Origin: Desmodesmus armatus
Lineage: Eukaryota; Chlorophyta; Chlorophyceae; Sphaeropleales; Scenedesmaceae
DNA length: 64,000 nucleotides
Direction of reading: 5' to 3'
Assembly: GCA_007449985.2 (NCBI GenBank)
Contig: VIIQ02000189.1
Coordinates: 113,145 to 177,144, forward strand
Part shown: positions 24,700 through 36,876 of the stretch, in pieces
Layout: each line of letters begins with the position of its first letter
Position numbering within the stretch: position 1 is the stretch's first letter
Translations under genes and position numbers: made by a program
Notes under the pieces: model-generated
Seen by the model: the letters and a program-made list of their open reading frames with translations, nothing else
What the model was told of the DNA's origin: nothing
Databases searched by the model: none

Positions 24700-25075
24700 A
24701 TGTAGTGACTGGTGTTGCTGCTGTTTTGCACATCCCGCTGAGTGTGCCTGCTGGTGTAGCAACGCTTAACTGCACAGGGGGGGTGCCCCCCCCCCCCCCC
24801 CCCCCCTGCATACAGACTGTCCTGCTGTCGCTGTCTTCCGAGTGTGCTTGTTCTGCTGCTGCTGGTGTCGCTGTCGCTGAGTGTCCTTGCTGGTGCAGCA
24901 ATGTTTAACTGCCCAGGGGGGGTGGCTGCGCCCCCCCCCTGGACCCCCCCTGCATACAGACTGTCCTGCTATCGCTGTCTTCCAAGTGTGCTTGTTGCTG
25001 CTGCTGCTGGTGTCCCTGTCGCTGAGTGCTCTTGATGGTGCAGCAACGTTTAACTCGCACAGGCATGCCGCGTTG
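24700..25075. repeat. 144-bp tandem repeats with poly-C/poly-G palindromes
   Basis: CTGCATACAGACTGTCCTGC starts copies at 24806 and 24950, a 144-bp period. A degenerate partial copy precedes (from about 24710) and another follows. Each copy ends with a run of G followed by a run of C, able to form a G:C hairpin. Long homopolymer C runs here and at 24538-24553 are likely to be inaccurately counted. Confidence 0.8.
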
Positions 25076-25744
25076 CTGCATACCTGCAGCACTTTGCACT
25101 CACACCAAGCATGCTGCTGCATGGGCAACAGTTGTCTGTCGGCAGGCTGCCGCATGCTGCCTACGCTGGCTGTGTTGCATCGATGCGGCACTGATGCCAG
25201 GTGTCTAAGTTGCAGCTGTCGGGTCGTCTGGCTTCCGTAGGAGCAGATGACCTCTCTCCTGATGCATTGATCGCGGTGACATGCGCATGCTACTCCGCAT
25301 GGGATGCATGCATGAGACACGCATCCGACAGCAATACCGAACTGTCAAATCAATGCTTGGAACTACGCGTGTGCAGCTGCTGGCACCTGCAGGTTAGTCA
25401 CCTGTTCGGGGACCAGCAACTGTCGCTGCCCCCATGTACACGAACGCACACGCAATTGGTATCAATGCCTTCCGCCCATAGTGACACACCTTATCGAGGC
25501 GCCTCCATGACGACACTCACAGTAGCTGCAGAGATATATCGGTGTTTCTAAAGACACGTGTTAGCCCCGCTCAGGTTTCACGGAGAGCTGAAACAGGATG
25601 AAGAACAAATTTTATCGCTAAATTATGAGCAGATTTGCGTTTGCTCCTCGGAGCTGCTGGGTTCAAGTTCAATCTAGCGCTGCAAGCCACGCAGCCGTAA
25701 TAGCAAAGCGTTCAGATGTTTGTCAACATATCAGTGTTGGCATG

Positions 25745-25872
25745 AACCACAGCTGGCCTGCTAACGGCCGTTTCCTACCCCGTATTGACCTGCCCTCCCC
25801 CCCTGCGGGGGGGAGGAGGGAGCCTATACGCCTCCTAAGCAACTTCCTCTCACGAGGTCGTTGCAATAGCGA
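25745..25872. repeat. Inverted diverged copy of the 23530-23680 repeat
   Basis: The reverse complement of 25745-25872 matches about 23545-23675. Both have ATTGCA, GACCTC, GAGAGGAAG or its equivalent, a C-run/GCAG/G-run palindrome, then GGTCAATACGG followed by a GC-rich tail. Similarity is patchy (gapped) but collinear over about 130 bp, which shows a dispersed repeat family. Confidence 0.65.
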
Positions 25873-27430
25873 AGCTGGGTATCTGTAAAGTGGCCTGGCA
25901 GTTTTGGGGTTCTGTGCAAGGCTGTCCAGAAAGTCAGACTGACACTGGGTGTTGCAGAGCAAAGCAGGTGGGTCTGCAGAAACAACAGTTGTCAACATGT
26001 CGTCAAGCCTTTTTGCGGCAGCCTGTTACCAACATGTATAGGCGTATGCAAGCTGCAAAACAGTCAAACAGCTGTGGATGTCACCACAACTTCACAAGGG
26101 CTGCTGCGGCCGCATGATACTGTTTGGCGGGCAACCTGAGGTGCTGCACACCAGCGTGCCTGGCTGCTTGATGGTACTGCCATAGTATGGCCAACCTCAG
26201 GCAAAGGTTAGGTTCGCCCACTCTTTGCTTCACCAAACATATACAACAACCCTTCAGGGCTGGCTGTTCAAGCACCCTGCTAGCATCACAGAGACTGTGG
26301 CTGGTTGTATGGGACCCATAATCAACAGTGTCTGATGCCGGCCTGCTCTTGGGCAAGATGGTGTGTGACATAACAACTCGCGTGTGCACATGGCACCGCT
26401 GCAAACAGCATGCTGCATTGCAAACATTTCGGCAGGCAACCGGCATGTGTGTCACAGCACAGCATGTGACAGCACACACAGCTTGCTGCACCTCCAAGGT
26501 GCGGACAGTCTGCAAATAGCACCAAACCTGTTGTAAGGCATGCCTGAGACAAGCTGTTGCACTCAAGTAAGTCACATGCAGTTGAAAGGCCACAGGGAAG
26601 AAAGAGAAAACAGGTAACCGCCAGCGGCCGCCGGCGGAGAGTCCATGTGACACAGTACTGTCAAGTAACAGAGGGAGATAACATAGGAGCAGCATTCACA
26701 AGCTGTTGGAGGAAGGGGCCGTTGGGCAGCCACGCTTACAGGCCGCAAAGGCCCCACCCACACACAACAGAAAATGAGGCTGTACAGGCAGCTAGCTGAC
26801 TGCCGAACAAGGCTGGTGCTGAAAGGACCAAAGGCAGCCAAAGAGGACAGAGAGCAAGAAGCTGCCTGTGCTCGTAGCTGGGTCCCTTGTTGGCTACATG
26901 TATTGTTGCCACAGTGGCTGAGCAACGTGCCTGGCCAAAAAGACCACCACTGTCACCTTCCTGTTGCTGCAGACATGCACAGCAAGTGTGCCTGCGGATG
27001 CACTGCAGAGCACACATGGCTGGCACGCTTTCAGGGTGCCAAACCCTCTGATGCAACACTGCTGGCAATATGTGTGCTCAGCACAGCAGTGCACATCCAT
27101 GCGCCTTGTTGTGACCAGGCGCCGCTGTGGCAACCCCAGAGTGCATGTCGTACAGCCAACAAATCAGCACCCAAACCAAGCTTCATAGCTAGTCGTAGCG
27201 ATGCAATACATATGACTCCAGACAGGACGCGTCAATCAGTCCCCCAAAAACCCCGTGTGTGGCAGACAGCTGGCAGACAGCAGCAACAGGCGGTTGACAA
27301 AACACTTTATCATTGCCAGGAAGAGAAATTGGAGACGCCAAAATATAACTGTTGGCTTGTAAGCAGCCAGGAGTCGCAAAGACGAGCGCATGCCCCTCCA
27401 GCACAGCTGCAGGACAAACGGCGGGAAATC

Positions 27431-27480
27431 GAGCACATGCATGATGCATGTGTGCGAGCACATGCATGATGCATGTGTGC
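27431..27480. repeat. 25-bp tandem duplication of a near-palindrome
   Basis: Two perfect head-to-tail copies starting GAGCACATGCATGATGCATG. Each copy contains the dyad ACATGCAT/ATGCATGT, so the pair can form single or double hairpins. Confidence 0.9.
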
Positions 27481-28778
27481 TGAGCGTGCTGGCAGTGCAT
27501 GACTGGAACCATCAGCATTGCAAGGTTCCATGCGTTGTGCAACATACAGGCACAGGCAGCACCAGTCCCACCCGTACCAGCAGCTGCTGCCATAGGTGAA
27601 GGGCAAAATACCTCACCGACCCAGAAGCCCCGATCAGCCCGATTTCAGCCTGCACCACAGATCACCATTGCCCATGTGAGCAGGTCTTGGCTGATGCTAT
27701 CGTACCAGTCAGTCTACATAGAGAGGAGGCAAGCATCAAGCTGCCGCTCAGCATTGCTGAGCATACATATCTGTGGGTGTGACGTCATGCAGCAGCCACA
27801 CAGAACTAGGATGCGTGCTTTGCTCACACAAGAGGCACAGTGGGGCATGGAAGGCCTGCTAACCAGAACACTGCCACTTCAAAGATCATGCGCAGGACTG
27901 CAAGGATGAACAGTCCAGCACAACGGCAAATGCGTGTGGTTGCTGCGATCAGCTGCCAGAGTGCTCAAGTTGCATGATGCATGCATCCATGTGCATGGAA
28001 CCAAAATTTCCAAAAGAGGGGCAAGACGCCACGAGAAATCAGGCCATGTGTCACCGCAAGGCACAGTCAAGCCTGGCCAGTTGTTCCCCAATGTGTGTCA
28101 TGACTTGCCCCAGAGTAATACGGAGTGCCAAAACCCTTGCGCAACAGGTTTTACCCTACATAAGGGTCCGCCTGGACGGCAGAGCAGGTTGCGCTGCTGT
28201 CATGCACTGTGCGCCCTATGCATGCTTGCTAGGCACAGATGCTGACAGTGCGGCACTCAGCTTATGCCAGCAACCACACCTTCTCCGTATGCAAATTATG
28301 CATACAGGGCTGGCAGATCCAGCATGCGGCAAACAGTGTGCCTCACTCCCGGTCACCCAGTGTAACCTCGACAACCCGCGCTCTGAGGTTGGCAGCTTTA
28401 CAAGCTCCATTTGTGCTCAGCACGCCCCCATGTGCAGTCCATTACTGAACAGAATGCTCCCATCACCGCCACAACCACCTTTTGCCAGCACTTGAGCGGC
28501 ACACATCACAGGCGCTGCTGCTGACCTCCAGTGGAAGCCAAACTGACAGACACTACTTTTGAATAGAAGAGGCTGCCTGGCGCAGCCGGCCGGCAGGTTG
28601 CCAGGAGTGTTCCCAGCCTTGTCATGCCACACCCATGCACCCTGCCGTTTTGCAAACCAAACCGCAACAGATGGCGGCTGCCAGCCACCAAGTGACTCAC
28701 GGTTGAGTGAGCCAACAAAAAGAGACGCGCAGGAAAGACAAAAGCAGAGAAAGAGCGTAAACAAAAAGAAAGCTTGAA

Positions 28779-28808
28779 GCATGCATGCATGCATGCATGC
28801 ATGCATGC
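28779..28808. repeat. (GCAT)n microsatellite
   Basis: Seven and a half GCAT units, fully self-complementary, following a poly-purine stretch. Confidence 0.95.
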
Positions 28809-30630
28809 CTGGATCTCTCCTGTAGCGGCTAGCATATGCTGATCAAAGACAGGACTCAGCAACACGCTCATTTCCAGCAAAAGAGCGTGGGCAGCGCCAC
28901 CTCAGCTGTGCCGGTGCTTGGTATGCTGCTTGTCTGGGGCATGCGCCGCATGTGCATACGAGGCGTGATGGTGCATGCACCTGGCACGGCAGGACACCAG
29001 CCCTCTTATTGCATGTGCCTGTTCGCGCCTGCGCACGCTACAGGTGATGTGCGACGTGTGCGAACTTTGAACATGCGCCAGGTGAACAGGTGCGCACCAA
29101 AAAGACGTACACACACACACACACCAGCTGGCCTGATGCCCTACACACCTTGCTAAACAGCTGGCCAAGAGCTGGCACGAGACCCATACCCGGTGAAAGA
29201 GAGAGGAGAAGAAAGATACCCAACATATTGTTATATGTTGGAGAGCAAAGGGCAAGCAGAAAACAGTCCTGCGTCTGCTGGCCTGACCCAAACATGCCAT
29301 GTTTGGCAGGCTAAGAACCTGCACCAACAAACCTGCCTTATGAGAAAGCGCCCCTGCACTGCACTATAGCAGGCAAACGCAGGCCTAGGCTTGCTGCCCC
29401 TGTGCAGCCGATAAAGCACTCGACTAGATTGATAACCGCAAGTGTGGTCTGTGCGACGCACCAGCACAGACGCAGTGTCCATCAAAGTACCTGTTCCTCC
29501 GAAGGAACAGGAATCCAGCCACGAAAGCCTGTCAACCCACAACACAAAACATTGCGAGTACTTGCAAACGATGCAGCTGGAGCCCACCTTCTCAAAATAG
29601 GTGCACACCAGCTGCTTCTTGTCTCATACCAGTGTGCCGGCTATCACCAAACACACAAACCGAGTGTTTGCCTATACACACGCATGCGTGCCAGCAGCGG
29701 CTGGCTGCACCAGCAACGGCGGCATGCCCGCCGCTGCCTTCATTTGACTTATGAGGGAGACGAGACGCCTGGATACTGGATGTGCCGCATCCTTATCAGT
29801 AACAGGCAGGGCATCCATTGCGTGGGTTTCAATCCTCCAAAGACCCAAGCCGCCTCTGTGACAGCATCGAACAGAAAGCTATCATAGCACAGCAAGGTAT
29901 CATCAGTCATGCCTTGATTGTGCAAAGACACCCTAAGAGGACTGCTGCTTATGATCAACCCCCGCATCAACCACCTGCACCATCAACCACCCACCACGGG
30001 TCGAACTGCGGTATCAAAGAGCTCCTGTATGCAACAGCCTCACATAAACCGCGCTCATCATATCGAAACCTTTATGGTGACAAGAGCCCAGGCAACTGCA
30101 CGACAATCCAAAACCCCACCCACCCTAACCGCACCAGCACACCTAGCACTTCATGATGGTAGCCTGACTGCACCTGCTGCAATCCAACTACTGTATAGAG
30201 CAGCAGGGCGACTATGAGACACATTGTTGGGGGTAAGGACTACTCCAGGGTGTGACCCGGGTCGACACAACCACACATAGGTAGTTAGAGCAGACAGGGT
30301 CCCGCTGAGACACCCGACCTCACAAAAGACATCGGGGCGGAACAATGAGCCGCAATAAATTGGCCACCACGCACTTCACGAAGAGGCCAGCACAACCGGA
30401 AGGACAGTGCTTCTTGAAACCCAGGCGCTACACCCACATCCACACAGACACGCGCATGCATGTGCCTACGCATACAACGGCACAGTGACCTTGACTATAA
30501 AGCCCCATCCTGCCACCCACCCCACCCGACACAGTCCGCTGTATGCTCTACACCAGGGGTGCACGGAGTCGCCAATCTGCTTTGAATGGATCTCTGGCGG
30601 TGCTTCCTGCAACATCTGCCCAGTGTCGGT

Positions 30631-31255
30631 GTCCAGCACAAGCAAACAGCGTGTGCAGCAGTAGCATGCGCACACTCATGCATAATGCACAGCACACCCT
30701 GAAACAGCTGGCTGCTGCTATTGTTCACTCCACATGTATCACACAGGTCTCAAAGCGCACCTGCCTGCAGGCAAGAAAAAGGGTGGCAACAACCCCATGC
30801 AATATCCGGAAGGAGGTCTGTGCCGACAGCCACCAAAAAATCACAACATGCATCAGGAACACCTGCTGTGTCCAACACTTACGAACATGGACGTGCATGT
30901 AAGGACGCGTGTCACATACACAGCCCTCACGGACGATGTCCAGCACAAGCAAACACTGTGTGCAGCCGTAGCATGCGCGCATCAAGGCATAACGCACATG
31001 TACAGCACACTCCAACACGCTGCTGCTTTTTGTCGCTCCACAGGTATCCACACATGTGCCTAAAAGGGTACCTGCCTATAGCAAGCGCAAGGGCGGCAAC
31101 CACCCCATGCGTTAGCCGGAATGAGGCTGTGCCAAAAACCACCAAAAACACATACACCACGCATCGGACGCCTGCTGCGTCCTTTTTATAACATCAACAC
31201 TTACGAACATGGACATCCAAGCCAGGACGCACATCTCACACGACCGTTACGGACG
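30631..31255. repeat. About 307-bp tandem duplication
   Basis: GTCCAGCACAAGCAAACA occurs at 30631 and again at 30938. The two segments stay collinear with moderate divergence: both contain GGGTGGCAACAACC-like or GGGCGGCAACCACC-like blocks, CACCAAAAA, and end ACTTACGAACATGGAC. The second copy is slightly longer. No coding sense is seen. Confidence 0.85.
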
Positions 31256-31990
31256 CAATCCCAACCCTGACAGGACACCTGGGGTGCAGTTCCGCATGTA
31301 CTTTGCGCCACACGAACATGCCAGCTAGTGCACACCTACAAAGACAAGGTGCAGGGCCTGGTGGCATCATGCATCAGGACGCTGCAACAATAAGCCTCCC
31401 ATTGGCGTGAACCCTACTATACACGTGTCTCCCAAACGCTGTGAACAACTCACACGAACTGCGACCTCACACATGTCACACAGAGCGCCTGGCAGCAGCT
31501 GCTGCCTGCGCTGGCAACCTCCCCTCACCAGGCCTGCTTGGTGCCCAAGAAGCGCTGCTGGTTGCAGGCGCGCATGCCGACTGCACGTGCACATGTTTGC
31601 CACTTTCACGGAATACAGCAACCTCCTCTGCTTTCTCTGCCACCTCCCAGTGCGCGCTGCTGTGCAGCAATTGGTTCCCGCCATGAGTGCCGGCCGACCC
31701 TAAGAGCCGGCTGCATGGAAACAGCCGCCGCGTCTGCTATCACCGAAAGCCCTCGCTGCTGCTGCGCAGCGGCTGTTGTCGGCATGCATTGCTGCAGCTG
31801 GCAGAAGCTGCCCTGCCACCCTACCAAGCCCCCTGCCATGGTGCAGCACGTGTGCTGGTCACCTTCCAGCGCTGGCCGCACGCATGCACGAGAAACTCAT
31901 CTCAACTCACGCTGCCAGGCAGCAGCTGCTGCCAGCGCGGGTGCTGACCACCTCCAAGTGATGCCCGTATGCGCACAGCAGCGCCGTTGT

Positions 31991-32115
31991 TGTCAGTGCA
32001 AGCCCCTGCTGCCTACGCAGCAGCTGCTGCCAGCTCGAGTGCTGGCCGCACGCTGTCAGAGTAAGCCCCTGCTGCGGCGCAGCAGCTGCTGCTGTACAGC
32101 GCGAGTCCTGCCCCA
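31991..32115. repeat. 63-bp imperfect tandem repeat just 3' of the Gln/Ala-rich gene
   Basis: TGTCAG(T/A)G(C/T)AAGCCCCTGC starts at 31991 and 32054. Further degenerate units reach back to about 31900. Located directly after the stop codon, so probably in the 3' UTR. Confidence 0.75.
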
Positions 32116-32117
32116 AG

Positions 32118-35100
32118 TCAGTGCTGGCCGCATGCACGCAGCAGCTCCTCTGCAATGACCGCCAGCTCCTGCCTCTCGCCCACAGGCAGGTGCTCATGGT
32201 ACGCTGTGGCAACCAGACGGTTCACACACGCGGCAACCTGCGCCACAAGCTGGGGGTAGGCCACCGTTGTGGTTGACGCATGCGCCTGGAGGTATGCCAG
32301 CTGCTGCTGCTTTGCCTGCAGCTGCAGCTGGCACAGCTGGAGCTGCTGCTGGAGGTGCTGGTTCTGTGCCTGCAGCTTGCTGGTGGTGCTGGCTGCGTTG
32401 AGCGCGGAGAGGTGCTCTGCCCTGTGCTGGGCCTCGCAGGCATCCTTCTTTGCAGCAGCGGCCTTCGTAAGCGCCCGGCTTGAGAGGCTGTGCATCAGCA
32501 CAAGCATCTCGATGGATCGGTTCAACAGGCTGCCATCAATGGCAGCAGCGGGGGCTGCACCTGCGCTCTCTGCTGTTGCAGGGGCAGCAGCAGCAGCAGC
32601 AGCAGCTGGGTCTGCGTCCTCCTGCGCCTGCGCATCCTGCTGCTGCGCGGCGGGCGCAGCAGCAGCAACAGTGCCATCGGCAGGTGCCGCAGGTGCCGTG
32701 CCCTCTGGGGCTTCCGCTGCTGCGCGGGGTCGAGCTGCGCTATCAGCAGGGGCTGTTACATCATCCTTGCAGGCGTCTGAGTCAGCATCTGCGGCTGCTG
32801 GCGCTGCTGCTGCTGCCTTGTCTGCAGGTGCTGCATCATCAGCAGGAGCAGGCGCTGCACCTGCATCTGCATGCACGGGTGCCTTACTGCGCTCTGTGCG
32901 CCGCAGCTTGCTGGCAGGCGCGTCTGCTGCCGCAGCGTCCCCGCCTGCTTCCTCTTCAGCCCCAGGGTCCCTTTGGTCCTGGTACGCTTCAGCTGCTGCT
33001 GTGGCGGCTGCGACGGCGGCTGCTGCTGCTGCGGCCCCAGGGGCGACGGCTGTGGCCCTGCTCCTGCACTGGCTGTGGGTGCAGGGCCTGCTGACGTTGC
33101 TGCTGTGACAGCGAGGTTCATGGATGGGCTGTCAGGTAGGCCTCGCTGTTGGCGCAGCTGCTGCAGCCGCCGCACTACTTGGCTGTGCAGTAGTCCTTGG
33201 TCTACTGCCTCCTTCACAATGTTCAGCACCTGCAGCAGCACATGCAAATGAGGTTGGGGGGGGGGGTCAGTAAAGCAGCGAGTACACGCCCAGCAGCCCT
33301 GGCCAGCAGCCTAACAGTGTGGATTGCTGTTAGAAGTGCAGCCCATCAAGAGGTTCTGAGGACTGACGGGGAAAGCCAGGACACATGTTGAGAAAGTGCA
33401 GGTCGAGGAGCTCCAAAAGGTGTGTCAGCACAGGCTAGCTGCAAGCAGGCAGCTGGTCAGCTGCTGGTATGTATGCAGCAGGCAGGCCGCAGCACGAGTC
33501 ACCACTTTCTACACCACACACTGGGTCCATCAGCGAGCTGCTTACGGGGGCACCAAGCAACCGCGAAAGCATGTCAAAGCGCAACCAGCCACCACACACT
33601 ACTGCTGGACACAAAATACTGCAGCAGTCTCAACGCAACACAGACGCCACTAGTGTACTCACCAGCCTCCGACTGGACTTGAACTCCGAGTACAGGGCCA
33701 GAAGGTCTGCATCCAAGTGGCTGCTGTAGGGACCGTCGGAAGGCGCTGCTGCCTGCGCCTGCGCCTGCTGCTGGGGGTAAGCTGCAGCAGCCTCAGTGGG
33801 TGCTGCACCACCGGCTGCTGCACCTGCTGACGTTGCAAACTGCAGGCCGAGGCCTGCAAGTGTGGTACTGTTGGTCAGGCTCGACGTGCTGCGATGTACT
33901 GCAAGCCCCTCCAGCTGCTGCTGCAGCTGCTGCTGCAGGCCGCCGCTGTTGCCAGCGCTGTCTGAAAGGTACGACAGCTGCTGCTGCCTTGCCACCTGCT
34001 GCCGCTGCTGCAGCAGCTGCTGCTGCAGCCTCTGCACTGTAGCTGACAAGGGCTCCAGGGGCGGCCCCTGACCTGCTGCTGCCACTGCTGGAGCTGCACT
34101 GGCAGCTGCTGCTGCTGCCGCGTTGGCTGATGCTGCTGCGGCAGCGACGGCCTGCTGCCTAATTGCAAGGTGCTGCCGCACCCGTTGAAGCACCAGTGCA
34201 ATCTGTGGGATGGTGTCGACCGGATGGGTAGGGTCCCCACCCAGCTGCGGCACTGAACCCCCACCAGGCAGCTGCTGCATGTGTGCTGCAGCTGCTGATG
34301 GTGCTGCCGTTGCTGCCTGCTGTGCTGCTAAGGGTTCATGCGGGGCCGCAGCAGCGGCGTGCAGCCTGCCGCTGTTGTTGTGAGCAGCGTGGGTGGCACC
34401 TGCTTGGGGCCCAGCAGCTTTCAGGGCTTGGGTCAGCATGGTCATGAGCTGCTCGTACTGCTGCTGTACAGGTACTGACTCCCCTGAGCTGCGGTGTGTA
34501 CCGCCTGTAGCAGCCAGCGGTGCTGATGCTGCTCCTCGGGGCTGGCCGGCTGCTGAAGCAACCAGCGTGCCGGAGCTGCTTTTGCGCCGAACACCTGCTG
34601 CTGCTGGTGGTGCTGGTGGTGCTGAGCCCGCCTCTGTCTTGACCACCACACCAGGGTGCTCGGGCACTGGTGCTGCCGCCGCTGCTGCAGGGTCTGCTGC
34701 CGCTTGGGCGTCAGGGCCGGGGGTTGTGTCAGACGCTACTGGTGGTGTCCCCGCAGCGGCACGAGCCAAGAGGGCGGCCAAGTGACCCTTGTTGCGTGTG
34801 AAGGAGCCTGCGTCCGTTGCTGCAAACTCCAGATCAAGCAGTGCATCTACTGCTGTGGCCTCCTGAAGGGAGCTGTCAGCCAGGCTCGCCACATGGCTCA
34901 GGTTGCGTTCAAGGGAGGGGTCGTCACCAGGGGGGGACCCCTCCTGCTGCTGCTCCTGCTGCTCTATCTCCTGTTGCTGCTGGGGGTGAGGGTGGTGCTG
35001 GGGGTGCAGCCTGTGCCCTGTAGCTCCTGAGCCACTGGCAACAGCAACGGCGCCAGCAGCAGCAGCAGCAGACTGCTGCCCCCCTGGCAGTGACAGCAGG

Positions 35101-35480
35101 TGTGTGAGCTCCTGCAGCTGCTGCTGCAGCTGCGTCGACCCCATGGAACCCATGGAGTGGTAGCTGGACAGCAGCTGCTGCATCAAGGCGCTGCCAGAGG
35201 CGCCTGAGTCTTGAGACTGCTGCTGCGGGTGTTGGGGCTGAGGGAGAGGGGCTGCATGGGCATGCCGATGGCGTGCCAGCCTGATCTGGTCTGAAACCTC
35301 AGCTGTTTGCAGCATGCTCAGCAGCAGCCGCTGGACAGTGCTGTCTGCTGGTGGTGGCTGACTGCCTGATGGTTGCTGCTGTTGAGAGAGCCCGCCTAAT
35401 TGGCTCCTCAAGCTGCAGTGCGTTTCTGTGGGTGCTGCTGTCATGATGGATGGAGGGGTATCAGCTGCTGCCTCCTTCAT
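32118..35480 (-). CDS. Gln/Ala-rich protein of unknown function
   Basis: Not recognised. Exon 1 is 35480-33663 (start MKEAAADTPPSIM; an in-frame upstream Met at 35519 lies before a good acceptor, so 35480 is preferred). Exon 2 is 33229 to 32118, joined in phase 0. Exon 1 codes for Gln, Ala and Gly/Ser runs with short helical islands such as VQRLLLSMLQTAEVSDQIRL and QIALVLQRVRQHLAIRQQAV. Exon 2 starts VLNIVKEAVDQGLLHSQVVR and ends in a likely coiled coil with LVAQVAACVNRLVATAYHEH near the C-terminus. The exon's two halves are in different frames; the switch lies around 33040-33100 with no clear intron, so an indel is suspected. Composition suggests a nuclear regulatory or RNA-binding protein, but that is a guess. 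Confidence 0.6.
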
Positions 35481-35519
35481 GCTGGGCCTGCCAGCCACTG
35501 GCGCACACAAACAGAACAA

Positions 35520-36876
35520 ACGTTTATTGAGTCTGCATTCGTATCATGTGCTGACGTTCAGGAAACTGCTCCACAACATGGATGGAACCGGGACCGGCAG
35601 TGCGCTGGCTAATGAAGAAGATTGCGAGGCACTGCTGTTTTACCTGCCAAGGCTGCGAGATAGACGCCCGGGCCCGGGAAACCTACACTCCCAGCATGTA
35701 CTCGGCGGGCGATATGTTATCTATGGGATGCCGAACTACGACTGCATACGGCCCGCTGATGAACGCTGCTCAAACAAGGCATGCACACGCAGCTGATATC
35801 AGCGCTTATTACGTTCTGGGGCTTGCCTTGAAGAAGCAGGGGGGCTTGTAGCAGTAGCCAGAAGGGAGTCTGGGTGATGACAGCTGAAAGGCATGACCGC
35901 CCTCTAGATAGCAAGGATTGCTTATTTTGCTACAAGTACACTTGCTGCAGTGCCCATGCTTCAGGATGCTGAATGCGGTCGTCTTGTTTGTTCCGTCAAA
36001 AAAGGTCTGAAGCATCGCTGGTGTAAGAATAAGACGATATATTTCTATCAGGGACGAACAGTAGCATAGCTGCACGATCGCCTGCCAGAATGACGGTTTT
36101 GCTACGGTCTTGTCACCAGCACGTCAGCAGCTGAAGCATCCAGTGTGCTTACATACACGATTAAGAATGACGTATTGTGGTGTGCATGGCGAGCACAAAT
36201 GGGGAGCACGTTACCGCCTGACGGCTTTGTCTTAAGATAGCTTGCCCCTTGATCGTCGTAGCAATGGTGATCAAGATCACACAGCCCATGCCACGGCCTC
36301 AAAACAATTTAGATACCTTCAACAAACCAAACGTGTCCTCAATCCCACGGGTCACAGAATGTGGACCTGTGCGTCATGGCGGACTGATGGCTAACTCATC
36401 AGCCAACCCTTCAGCCCAGCCATGAGAGCATGTGTGGCCACGTCGCCCCACCGCGGTCTTGCCATGAAGAAACAACTAGTGCAGTCGGCAATTGTTGCTG
36501 TAAGGCTGTGCGTGACGATTGTCGTCAGCCTGCAACACAGTTAGTAGTGCCGACGGGCGGACCTGCAGCGGCGACCCTGTGAGCCGATGAGCCGATGAAC
36601 TCACAGGATGTCTAGAGATAGCATGAACCTCTTGTCACCAAATCCGTCTTAATTCGTGAGGACATCTCACTAGGCACACGCGCTTGGCAGTGCTGACTGG
36701 GAAGACCTGTGCATGCACGAAGGTGACTGACAAGCTGGCTGTGTACTGTTTGCACATGAGAAACCGTCCAAAGGCAAACGTTTGGCCTTGACAATACCTT
36801 GGCGGCACAGCAGGAGGGAGCAGTGGGAGGGAGCGGCTATGCACGATGCGCTCACATTCACAGCACCTTACATGCA
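35520..36876. other. Intergenic region; no gene recognised
   Basis: About 1.35 kb lies between the Gln/Ala-rich gene start and the SEC14-like gene stop, both on the minus strand. It should contain the former's promoter and the latter's 3' end. A minus-strand TGTAA (TTACA on plus) lies at 36149-36153. Another, at 36868-36872, is only 5 bp after the stop. Short open frames (e.g. 35428-35796 plus) have no family resemblance. Confidence 0.45.

Larger units (their letters stand above)
25900..32117. other. A/C-rich gene-poor region downstream of the minus-strand Gln/Ala-rich gene
   Basis: On the plus strand this 6-kb stretch is full of CACA, CCAAC and AACAC words, so the minus strand is G/T-rich. 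It mirrors 9.1-13 kb in that the G/T-rich strand is the sense strand of the gene lying 5' of it. No protein-like open frame is supported. The first minus-strand TGTAA (TTACA on plus) downstream of the gene stop at 32118 is at about 28397-28401. Local repeats are listed separately. Confidence 0.5.

Noticed and set aside
25900..31700. Many 60-230-aa ORFs in the A/C-rich region
   Set aside because: Low-complexity composition, overlapping frames on both strands, no conserved motifs and no consistent splice sites.
32269..33108. 279-aa plus-strand ORF rich in Ala/Ser/Cys
   Set aside because: Antisense shadow of the Ala-rich minus-strand exon; Cys and Ser bias reflects reverse-read CAG/GCA codons.
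35428..35796. Plus-strand ORF ending GGRYVIYGMPNYDCI
   Set aside because: No family resemblance, no splice-linked partners, and it lies in the expected 5' flank of a minus-strand gene.
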